Shown here piece after piece: positions 56,201 through 64,000 of a stretch of DNA of 64,000 nucleotides; the stretch's first letter is position 1; each line of letters starts with the position of its first letter. This DNA is from Ricordea florida (taxonomy: Eukaryota; Cnidaria; Anthozoa; Corallimorpharia; Ricordeidae), in NCBI GenBank assembly GCA_949710005.1, contig OX453272.1, positions 46,073,646-46,137,645 of the forward strand. The letters are read 5' to 3'. Under the pieces are notes generated by a model, which worked only from the letters and a program-made list of their open reading frames with translations, was not told the DNA's origin and searched no databases. The position numbers and the translations under genes were made by a program.

Positions 56201-57462
56201 ATTGGCGCATGTGTAGCGGCGTGCGCTACGAGAGGCGAGTGGCATGTTGCCCAACACAACGTTAAAACTTCAAAGAAATGTTTGAGACAGCCGGTATGTC
56301 GACAAGTAATCGGCTTCTGAATTCAAATATTGCACAGAAATAGCGCCTTTATCATTTTTTTTCTCTTCTTTTCGTGGTTTTTAAGTGGATGATAACTCGA
56401 GCAGGGGGAGGGGGTTGGGGGACTCAAGCAGATATTAGGAGAGTAACGCTGCCTCTAAAATTTCGGCCACCAAACAGTATTCAATGTTAAACTAAGAACA
56501 TGTTTAACAACCTGTTTTTTTGGAAGGTTTATCGTTGCCAAACTCATACCTCTAAAAATTCTTATTTTCGTTCTGTTAGTAAATCCTAAAACGGCAACTA
56601 TTGCAAAACGTACAAGTGACACAGCACTTTCACGCGCGTTATTTTTCCTGATCCATTAAATTTCAAAGGCGCCAACTCTCACCCTATAATCGACATTTTT
56701 TTACTTGCTACATACTTACCCAATACAATGAATAGTCGATTTTCGAAGGAATGAACTTCATCGGTGCTAAAGTCAATTTTCTGCGAATTTTCTTATCTGG
56801 CCATTTGGCGGCCATTTTGAAAACAGTCGGATTTTGTGTCACGTGGTGTAAACGTCACAGGTCAACTTTGAAATGAAAATGCCTACTTATAATCCCTGGT
56901 ACTGTTTAGAATATTTACGCCAAAATCTATTAAATTTAAGCACAGAATTGAAGTGCAAACAGCCATTAAGTACTTCGACAACCCCCAAATGAACAAGAAA
57001 ATCTAGGATAAAAGGAAATATTTGTATTTTTTCTTACGGGAGAACGTACGTTCTACCATTGAGTTAGGGTACACTTCGAACGATAATAATGATGCTCAAC
57101 GTGTAGAGGTAAATAATACGACTTGAACATGAACAAATGTCACTAGCTGCTGAATATCAAGAAACTATTCCACTGGGGAGGATCTGACTGTAGTTAGTAT
57201 TGAAGACTTGAGATTGTCCCGTATCAGTATTCCAAGAAGATGAAGATTATTAGTCAAGGGTACCATCCCATTTATGTCTGCGCCACACGTTTCCTCTCAG
57301 TAGCCCTTTTCATTATAAAGCAGTGTTAAATCAGAACAACAATTAAACAGTTTTATAGTAGTAGCTCAAATACTGTAAGAAATACCTGGTACAGATTGCA
57401 TTTTTTTAAAAATAGCACCCAGATACCTCAACACGTACACTAATAAAAGAAACAGTATCTAG

Positions 57463-57509
<47 letters not shown>

Positions 57510-58146
57510 ATACTACCACTGCCACTGCTACTGCTACTGCTACTGCTACTGCTACTACTACTACTACTAAAATTAAATCAAATGCTGGTTTTTGTTACCA
57601 ACACATCACACCGATGAAGTTCATTGGTTCGAAAATCGACTATCCATTGTATTAGGTTAGTATTTAGCAAATAAAAAAATATCGATTTTTTAGGCGAGAG
57701 TTGCCCTTTAAATCTTAGTCAAATTCCTTGTCACTCAACGCTTGTCCCCCACCAAGGAGCGTTGCAACGGCTGCGGTAGAAACTATACGTTTCCCGCCAA
57801 TTTGATGAATATTTTCGCTGTTTACTCTATTACACCTTATTATGTCAATCCTCTACTTCTTTCTCAGTTTGTCACATAGAAACACTGCTATTTCTAAACA
57901 CTTCTTTTGTCTCTTTGAACAGATCTTCGCATGGTTCAACCAGCAAAGTTCGTCTTTACTTCCATCAAATATGCGAGACGAGTGCGAAGGGTGGGAGCGT
58001 ATCGGAGCGGAAACCTGCGACAAACCGCCTCAGTAATCACAAGCCGAAGGGTGTACAGCTTTGAATTCACTGATTTCACAGATCTAAAGGCATTTTATAG
58101 TATGATGGAAGCCGTGTTTTCATTGCCACTAACTAGTGTAAAGTAA
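41714..58146 (+). CDS. Patched/RND-fused type I polyketide synthase (copy B)
   Basis: Twelve exons are supported by AG/GT boundaries and matching phase: 41714-47374, 48076-48232, 48616-51053, 51177-51339, 51736-52014, 52289-52671, 52757-53053, 53835-54152, 54609-54839, 54944-55265, 55449-55574 and 57923-58146. They total 10,599 nt, an exact multiple of three. The first exon has no early ATG: its frame is open back to 41630, 41714 is a GTG, and a small upstream 5' exon is likely. Order of modules: 12-span Patched-like membrane module, KS, AT, DH, degenerate ER-like region, KR, ACP, thioesterase and a C-terminal extension. This is the composition of a reducing animal PKS with an N-terminal transporter-like half, predicted to sit in a membrane with the catalytic part cytosolic. 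All canonical KS, AT, KR, ACP and TE residues are present, so the gene looks functional. Its tandem paralogue ends at 98-4591. Confidence 0.9.
44296..47050 (+). other. Ketosynthase and acyltransferase domains of the PKS
   Basis: KS (about residues 861-1290): opening VAIVGISCQFPGA, catalytic Cys in DTACSSS (residue 1042), His in EAHGTGT (1178) and His in KSNVNHTES (1218), so it can condense. AT (about 1410-1740): GGQGSQWYGMG, nucleophile in GHSLGEY (Ser 1501), and second motif AFHSFHM. The HSFH sequence is closer to the malonyl-type HAFH than to methylmalonyl-type YASH, so malonyl-CoA extension is favoured. The post-AT linker ends with RLPSYPWQRSLFWY, standard for animal and fungal PKSs. Confidence 0.92.
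47120..52014 (+). other. Dehydratase, degenerate ER-like region and ketoreductase of the PKS
   Basis: DH spans exons 1-3: HPFLG, catalytic His in LKDHALIQGG (residue 1838, spacing to the following Gly and Pro one residue longer than the usual HxxxGxxxxP), and catalytic Asp in HPSILDACLQS (near 2018). A medium-chain reductase-like region (about 2370-2590) has RGPGPAAVLLA where active ERs have a GGVG-type NADPH motif, so ER activity is doubtful. KR (about 2690-2900, exons 3-5) has the intact cofactor motif GGNGGFG and the active-site FSSMVSIVGNMGQASYCAAN with Ser, Tyr and Asn. The predicted outcome is reduction and dehydration, probably leaving double bonds. Confidence 0.8.
47702..47735. repeat. 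Damaged Penelope/hammerhead-like motif in PKS intron 1
   Basis: GCTGACTTTTCGAGCGTTAG continuing to CCCTTTGTCAGAGC is a diverged half of the palindrome at 41265. The remainder of intron 1 (47375-48075) has no other recognised feature. Confidence 0.55.
52430..52830 (+). other. Acyl carrier protein domain of the PKS
   Basis: Encoded across exons 6 and 7. The phosphopantetheine site is YGVDSTAAL (Ser near residue 3007), followed by the usual helices (KIQLESNLQVSFE, then VFYFMQPDTTPLKMISDI across the splice). There is a single ACP, as in iterative enzymes. A Ser/Thr/Pro-rich linker leads to the thioesterase. Confidence 0.85.
52960..55190 (+). other. Thioesterase domain of the PKS
   Basis: Exons 7-10. 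The nucleophile elbow is GGYSYGGLVAYEMA (Ser near residue 3176) and the catalytic His is in PGNHFTMSD (near 3358). The opening FCLHPSHRYAMSLVPIS stands in for the usual oxyanion strand. This releases the product by hydrolysis or cyclisation, as in animal fatty acid synthase. Confidence 0.88.
53328..53349. repeat. (TA)n microsatellite
   Basis: About 11 TA repeats in the intron between the ACP and thioesterase exons. The rest of that 781-bp intron is unremarkable. Confidence 0.9.
55575..57922 (+). other. Last intron of PKS copy B
   Basis: Homologous to the last intron of copy A over its first about 400 bases and near 56500-56580. It contains a trinucleotide microsatellite. Small open frames at 56062-56320 overlap on opposite strands and show no domain. 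Confidence 0.6.
57462..57570. repeat. (TAC)n microsatellite
   Basis: Roughly 35 trinucleotide repeats, mostly CTA/TAC with an interrupted middle of CTG-containing units. Confidence 0.9.
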
Positions 58147-58559
58147 ACAGCAAATTAGCGAATATCCAGTACAATAACGCGAGCAATGATTTAATCATTA
58201 GAAATCAAATCAGTATTAGAAAGCAAAATCACCAGACAGGTGGTGACAATCGCCTCCTTCGCGCTGCTTTATGGTTCGTCATGCAACGCCTCTCCACGCG
58301 TGACAAGCCAGACAACGGCTGTTAATGAGACAAGAGTGAAAACCATTAACACAGATTGAAAATATGAGGAGATTAACCACAGAGAACATAAGATCCCCAA
58401 ATGACTTTCTGTCCTCCAAGCCCCAATCAGTCGAACCCCGCACGCCTCCCCCCACCCAAAGAGCACTCAACGCCCAAATTGCTAGCGAGCCATCCCGTAG
58501 TTATATGCAGTCCTAGAGTGCTTATTTTTGTTGTTATTGTTGTTATGTTGTTATTTTGG
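58147..58559. other. Duplicated 3' flank of PKS copy B
   Basis: Aligns with 4592-4640 and 5470-5640 downstream of copy A, including CTCCACGCGTGACAAGCCAG. It marks how far the tandem duplication extends. No gene. Confidence 0.6.
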
Positions 58560-59740
58560 GATTTGAGACCATGTCCTTGAATAGTTTACCGCACAGCATG
58601 TCTCTTCTCTCAGTAAGTTTTTGAAGTTTTGCCTCCTCGATCGCAGCATTATAGGATAGTTCTGGAAATATTATGTTAATGGCTCTATTTTGAATTTTTT
58701 CTATTTCGTTTGATAGGTATGCTACTGTGATAGACTTGGCACGAATATTTCATGATAGATCTAATACAACTACCATAGAACCGTATAGGATCAGAACTAG
58801 AGACATCATATAGCTTTTTTAAGTTGACGCAGTAAATACAAGCGTTTACCAGCCTTGGATATTATTGATTCAACATGGCTACTCCATTTGAGATTGTCTG
58901 AAATATTAAGGCCAAGGACTTTTGCTGATGACACTCTTTCAATAAGCCGACTGTCCACGTTTATTCTATCGTAATCAATTTTCTTGAACGAGAAAACCAT
59001 TTCTTTGCATTTTAAAGATTAAGTTGGATTATTCAAAGTCCACGTGTTGATAGAACTAACTGCATCTTGCAAGACGCTTCGTGGCTGTTTATGAACTAAT
59101 TCGGACAGAGTTGTGTCGTCAGCAAATTTCCACAATGAAAAATTTTCACGTTCCATTTTGAGATGATTGATCATTACTAAGAACAACCAAGGACCAACTC
59201 TGGTTCCCTGGGCAATACCAACAGGTACCTTCAGCCATTCCGAATAACATTCAGCATTAAGCTTCACTCGTTGCGTTCTATTTCTAAGAAAGTCGATTAA
59301 CCATTTGACAATGGTAGACTTGATGCCAAGACTATAAAGTTTTGCAATAAGTAAATGATGGTCTCAGCCAGCAATCGAACATTGAAATGAGAGCGAAAGT
59401 AGTTGACGATTCATTAATAAAGCCAAACTGGGAAGGATCGATTGATTTAGATATAATTGGGTCGAGTTCTGTATCAATGGTAAAGCTCTCGGCAATCTTT
59501 GATAAGATCGATGTTAAGGAGATTGGCCTCAGGTCCTTGTTGAAGTCTTGAATGGTTTGTGCTTTTGGTATGGGTACGATGTCAGCTAATTTCCAAATCT
59601 TAGGAGCTTTGCATTATCTGAAGGATGTATTAAGGATCTCCGCTACGGGATGGGCCAAGATGTGAGCATATTCTTTTAGTACCCAGTTGGGGATATTGTC
59701 AGGGCCACCTGCGCTCGACGCACTCATCTGTCCAAGTTTT
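58560..59740 (-). pseudogene. Non-LTR retrotransposon reverse transcriptase, decayed
   Basis: Read right to left: LRPISLTSILSKIAE-like motif near 59540, VKWLIDFLRNRTQRV near 59300, GIAQGTRVGPWLFLVMINHL (59019-59267, fingers/palm motif), KFADDTTLSE (the FADD catalytic box) and the thumb region SSAKVLGLNISDNLKWSSHV (58806-59000). Frame changes and stops separate the pieces. The pattern fits the Jockey/CR1/L2-like group common in cnidarians. No endonuclease domain was found, so it is 5'-truncated as usual. Confidence 0.85.
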
Positions 59741-59829
59741 ATGGCTACCGAATGCACACTTAGAGTAAGTGGTGGATCGTATAACTTGCAAGTTGAGTTA
59801 AAAATATAAAAACTTTAAGAAAGATTTCC

Positions 59830-60210
59830 TAAACAAACAACACCGCAATGTTATACTGTTCTGTAGACTTTCTAAAGAACGATCACAGGGCATGGTTTGA
59901 TCCACAAATAAAAAAGTTAGAACCAAACGGTATAGTAAAAGAGAGAGCTCAACAATACAGTACTGTTCAGTAGCCGTTTCAGTGAATGATCACACTGAAA
60001 AGTTTGATTCACGTAAAAAGTCAAAGCTGCACTGATAGTATAGTTTATCAAATGCACAGTAGAGTAATTATATTAATTTGCGTTTCAAAGAATAGCCAAA
60101 CGCTATACATGGTTCGATCCACAGATAATAAGATTGGAACCACTCTGCATAGTAAAACAAACAGTATCCACCGTTGTTTAGTAGCTTTTAAGGAAATAGG
60201 CTGACATTGC
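59830..60210. repeat. Degenerate tandem repeat, about 110-bp unit
   Basis: Three or more diverged units share GGTTTGATCCACAAATAA-like and GTTTAGTAGC/GTTCAGTAGC blocks with GAACGATCACA/GAATGATCACA. No coding content. Confidence 0.55.
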
Positions 60211-61147
60211 ATGGTGTTCATTGATCTTAAGGTAAAGTCAAAACCAAAAGTAGAATATATTATCTTTGTGGTGCACCTTGGTGGGAAAATAAAAAAATTG
60301 GTTTATCAAGCGAGTTAACAATTAAGTTTATTCAGGAGCCCATGACTGGTTTATTACCTCAATATTAAACAGGAGCCTGACCAGTTGGAGCCTTTGTCGC
60401 AGCTAACGGTGCAATTTCGGTGCTGTTATATTTAATTGTCTTTCCTACGAATGGTAACAGTGGCTTTGCGTTGTTATTTCCAGAGCTACTCTTACGGCAT
60501 AGTCAAGTTCTCTTAGCTTCTTAACGAAATGTTCATTTCTGCAGTTTGTCAGACTCGTACGTTATCAGTCACTGCACCAGCCGCTGGAAATATTCCACAA
60601 CCTGACTCAGTTTTCCAATTTTAAAGGCTTCCGACCGACATAAAATGCTTAATCCCTATATCTATCGCGCGATATCCATGACTCTCTGCCAACTCTTTAA
60701 ACTCTAAAAGAAAAATTGAAAAGCTTAGGAACAAAGACAACTTGGCAGGAGAGGTACATACATCTTCGGTTAAAAAAACTCGGGAAAGGAGCGTCTGTGA
60801 TTTGCCGTTGATAATTGTGTTCACATACCACGTGACTTTTCCCGGAATGTGTGGAAAATAATTTGACTGGCTAGCTAATACCAACAGATCATAACATCAT
60901 TGAAACAACGAGTTTGGTTGACTTTCATTTTCGCGAGGTTTGCAATCGGAGCCTTCTAAAGCTAAGCAATCTCTCGAGAAGTGTTGACGGGCCTGCGCGA
61001 CTCCCTCTGTTCGCCAAATGATCGTGTGTCTTCAGAGTTGACCAGGATATCTTTTAAGGATTCTCCTTTGCGAGATGATAATAGAGAAGGCTCGTGAATA
61101 TTTCTCCTACATGTGGCTGGTTTTGAGCTAAATGCCATTTCCCAATA
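60211..61147. other. Intergenic stretch
   Basis: No gene is recognised. Minus-strand open frames at 60621-60884 and 60962-61177 have no domain, and the second runs into the mini-element terminal repeat. The target copy CAATA lies at 61143-61147. Confidence 0.45.
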
Positions 61148-61500
61148 AGTAGATAGACCTTGGGCATCCTGAGACATTTATCAATTTTCATGCTCAGAAC
61201 ACCCAAGCGACTCTATTCCAATCTAATCGTAAACCATAAAACCATCCATCCACCAGAAAACACCTAAACGCCTTCCGTGAAACCGTAAATAAATTTTAAA
61301 TCATTTTTCATATTAATAACACATCCACCAGCAAGCGTAATTAATCATCTTGTTTACCAGTTGCGTAGGTATCTAGGAAAAATCTAGATTTCATCTAAAT
61401 CCAGAATCAAAATCTAATCAAACCAAATCTGGTCAGAATCAAAATCTAATCCCTCCCCCAGAAGGCACCAACAAGAATTTTGCGCAAATAATTCAGTGCG
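61148..61500 (+). repeat. Left terminal inverted repeat of the mini-Polinton
   Basis: Inverse of 62925-63277 with scattered differences. It includes TTTATCAATTTTCATGCTCA near the tip and CACCAACAAGAATTTTGCGC at the inner end, and is related to 6652-6840. Confidence 0.85.
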
Positions 61501-61623
61501 GGTAGGTAAACTCTCCACATCCGCTGCTGACGCAACCACTCGTTTAGCCAACCCAAATGAAAATATATCTTAAATAATTTCTCATAATAGGACATTTAAA
61601 ATTGATTGAATATTAAATTTTAG

Positions 61624-62839
61624 ATGGCTGAGGTCATAAGCGAAAAGTTAGATCCGAACCGAAACCTACGAACACCCTTTGGGTTGAAAGCCGAATCGAC
61701 ACTCCACAGAATTACATTACATCCAACAACTGCCGGTCCTGGGGAAAACACTGTTATTAATTTTCCACAGTTACTTGATAATATGGTTATTGTACCTGGC
61801 AGCGTGTATCTGATATTTAACTTAACAGTGTCAGGTCCTGAAAATAATACCGTAGTTAATTAACAATATAGGCCGTAATCTTGTCCAAAATCTTCAAGTG
61901 TCATTTGGTGGCGAACGGCTGCAAGATACTCTAAGATATGATTTATTTATAACCTATACTGACTTATCTCTAACAGCCAACAGCTAAAGAACCTAAAGAC
62001 AGACTGCGACAGGGCATATCCCCAGAAAACATAAGACGACTCCGGACCAATGCTGGAGATAAAGATAAATCAAACGCCAAAGACTTTCTCCTTGCAGCCA
62101 TTCATAACATAAAGTACTGCATACCATTGGGTCGTCACGCTCTTGATGATGGTGGAGTATTTTCTATCCAATAGCGTTTTCACATCCCCTTAAATTTGAA
62201 ATTACCCTAGCTCTAGTTGATGATATCGTTTTCTACTCTAATGCAACCAAACCGCCGAATTACGAAATCACTAACCTTGAGATGGAGTACCGATACATAA
62301 CTAGCGAGCATTTAGCCCTAAAAACAATGGCAGCATACCAGGTAGTCAATGGATTTTACTATGAAAATATTAACCTACTCGAAACTTTTAACATTAACAG
62401 AAAGAAACAGTATTATTAATAAACACATCGATATCCCGAGACGGTTGGCAACAGGAATATGTTTATTTACTAATAATAATTCTGGTGGAACGAGGGACTC
62501 AAAAATTTATTAATCCTGATATCAAATCCATAAACACTGATATTGATGGTATAAACCGATTACATTCTGCGGGAATGATCGAGTCTGATTTTTGGGAATC
62601 TATCAAACAACGGTACCCGGTATGATGTAGTTAATAAAAGCGAAAACGATTTTTAAAATGATAAATTTGGTTTGTGGATTGAATTAAGATCCCACTTTGA
62701 TAATGGTATTCATGGATTGGGGTGGGCATTAAGGAACACGCACGACGGGGTAAGGCTTACGATCCGGAGAAATACTGCTGGCTCTGGCGAAATCACATGC
62801 GATATGTTTCTTGTAGCTGACACACTAATGGAATTGTAG
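61624..62839 (+). pseudogene. Polinton major capsid gene, decayed
   Basis: Homologous end to end with the capsid gene at 17044-18285. An ATG is followed by an 80-codon open frame containing HRITLHPTTAGPGE and NMVIVPGSVYLIFNLTVSG, ending in a stop at 61861. Later frames show LRQGISPEN, NLEMEYRYITSEH and FGLWIELRSHFDNGIHG, and end CDMFLVADTLMEL before a stop at 62837. Several frameshifts separate these pieces. The ATG and stop correspond to those of the intact gene, so the copy was once complete. Confidence 0.88.
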
Positions 62840-62924
62840 TTAAAACACTAAGGGCAATGGTGTATTAACTACTTGCTTAAGAGTTTGCTTAAGATTCTGC
62901 TAGTCTTTGTTTAAGATTCACTAA

Positions 62925-63277
62925 ATTATTTGCGCAAAATTCTTGTTGGTGCCTTCTGTAGGAGGAATTAGATTTTGATTCTGCCCAGATTTGCCCTGAT
63001 TAGATTTTGATTCTGTCTGGATTTAGATGAAATCTAGATTTTTCCTAGATTCATACGCAGTTGGTAAACAAGATGATTAATTATGCTTGCTTGTGGGTGT
63101 GTTGTTAGCATGAAAAATGTTTAAACATTTATTTACGGTTTCGCGGAAGGCGTCTAAGTTTGTTGGTGGATGGATGGTTTTATGGTTTACGTTTAGAATG
63201 GATCATTATTGGATTAGCTTCGGTATTTTGAGCATGAAAATTGATAAATGTCTTAGGATGCCCAAGGTCTATCTGCT
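62925..63277 (-). repeat. Right terminal inverted repeat of the mini-Polinton
   Basis: Inverse of 61148-61500, ending GGTCTATCTGCT and followed by the target copy CAATA. Confidence 0.85.
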
Positions 63278-63329
63278 CAATAGGCATATTCTTCAAATTT
63301 GTGGATTCAACGTATACATTTTTTAATGG

Positions 63330-63480
63330 CTCACAGATTATATTTTTGGCAACTGAGAAATACCTTGGTGTACATGTTCATACAAGTTATCTTGGATTAA
63401 TAACACTGACATCATCATCAGTAAAGCCAACAAAATGCTGGGCCGTACCAACGAATGTGATCAGAGAACATTAATAATTT
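63330..63480 (+). pseudogene. Reverse transcriptase thumb fragment
   Basis: EKYLGVHVHTS, then after a frame change SWINNTDIIISKANKMLG, matches the KYLGV...LSW..HI..I..KA...LG pattern of non-LTR reverse transcriptases. Only about 50 codons remain. Confidence 0.6.
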
Positions 63481-64000
63481 TATTTATAATACAGTCCCGA
63501 TACTACGCGCGATATGATTGGTCCAAACAGCGTCCTTTATCAGAGTATAAAGGACGGTGCTCGTGTCATCCCCCGGCTTTGCGTAGTGAAAAAAGAGGCG
63601 GAATTTTTAAAGAGTTTACTAGCTTTTCGTAAAATATTCTGAACGAGCTCGGACAAAGCATCCCTTACATTTACAAGAATGCGAAGATGAGGAGATCTAG
63701 GAAAATGTAGATATACAGACCGAGTTAAACAACTAAGTCAGTACTTGTAAAAATGGGGAGTTAAATTAAGAAAAACAGGACTACGATATCAACCACGAAA
63801 CCATCAAACAATGGCGTTTATGAATGAAACAATAAAATTGCCGAGCAAATTACAGTTCGGTTGGTTTCAGTGCCAAGCTATGCAAAACAACAACGTGAAG
63901 TGACCAATTTACAAGTCTTCTCCGCTAAAGACGTGAAGGTTGACGGCAAAAATTCGAAATGGACTGCAAACGGACTAAGTGGAAAATTCTACAGTTTCAA
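63481..64000 (+). other. Unassigned right edge, possible partial exon
   Basis: Mostly no feature. From about 63826 a frame stays open to the window end (with VRLVSVPSYAKQQREVTNL and VDGKNSKWTANGLSGKFYSF). It has balanced composition, but no family was recognised and its right side is cut off. Confidence 0.25.

Larger units (their letters stand above)
55190..58146 (+). other. C-terminal extension beyond the thioesterase
   Basis: About 150 residues follow the thioesterase, ending in exons 11 and 12 (55449-55574, 57923-58146). They include HFGELRFDEKKFILVLKAKK, a Lys/Glu-rich helix, a basic segment (RVRRVGAYRSGN), and SRRVYSFEFTDFTDLKAFYS leading to a terminal helix. The strand-rich middle and C-terminal helix faintly suggest a PH-like fold. 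The same extension, with the same exon phases, ends copy A, so it is not random read-through. Confidence 0.6.
61148..63277 (+). mobile_element. Capsid-only mini-Polinton, 2.13 kb
   Basis: The ends are AGTAGATAGACC and GGTCTATCTGCT, with inverted repeats of about 355 bp. It is flanked on both sides by CAATA (61143-61147 and 63278-63282), a perfect 5-bp target duplication. AG...CT termini and 5-bp duplication match the adintovirus at 11352-26764. The only cargo is a decayed capsid gene. It has no polymerase, integrase or ATPase, so it would have needed enzymes from a full relative with the same ends, such as the one whose left end is at 6652. Confidence 0.85.

Overview
The window reads as nuclear DNA of an animal, most likely a cnidarian (stony coral or anemone). 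The evidence is a large intron-containing type I polyketide synthase (PKS) gene of animal style, AT-rich intergenic DNA full of MITEs, a tRNA-derived SINE, non-LTR, Crypton and pogo-like remnants, and several generations of Polinton/Maverick (adintovirus-like) elements. The organism call is inference. No bacterial operons, rRNA genes, functional tRNA genes or CRISPR arrays were seen.

Layout. (1) 98-4591: last three exons of a PKS gene (copy A), entering from the left edge. (2) 4.6-9.5 kb: MITEs and minisatellites, then an eroded Polinton with a terminal repeat at 6652 and DNA polymerase B relics at 7555-8850 and 9227-9508. (3) 9.5-33.6 kb: a large repeat element (called R here) into which a 15.4-kb adintovirus/Polinton (11352-26764) has inserted, with AG...CT termini, about 93 bp of near-perfect terminal inverted repeat and a 5-bp target duplication. 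Intact copies of the target site exist elsewhere in the window. (4) 33.6-41.6 kb: a capsid-gene scrap, a Crypton tyrosine-recombinase remnant, a second copy of R (35160-39311) and more MITEs. (5) 41.7-58.1 kb: an apparently complete PKS gene (copy B) of 12 recognisable exons in consistent phase (10,599 coding nt, 3,532 residues, first ATG not located). (6) 58.1-64 kb: a decayed reverse transcriptase on the minus strand, a degenerate repeat array, and a 2.13-kb element (61148-63277) with about 355-bp inverted repeats whose only cargo is a decayed Polinton capsid gene.

The most striking host feature is PKS copy B. One uninterrupted 5.66-kb exon encodes a 12-span Patched/RND-type membrane module followed by ketosynthase, acyltransferase and the start of a dehydratase. 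Later exons add the rest of the dehydratase, a degenerate enoylreductase-like region, ketoreductase, ACP, thioesterase and a C-terminal extension. A membrane-anchored PKS joined to a possible lipid or sterol transporter is a plausible synthesise-and-export machine. Copies A and B are tandem paralogues whose 3' exons and flanks still align.

The adintovirus keeps intact genes for a probable major capsid protein, packaging ATPase, candidate minor capsid protein, several small membrane proteins, a zinc-ribbon protein, an RPB6-like RNA polymerase subunit, a SLOG/YspA-like nucleotide-binding protein and a Cys/His-repeat protein. Its polymerase and integrase genes are broken. No maturation protease was recognised.
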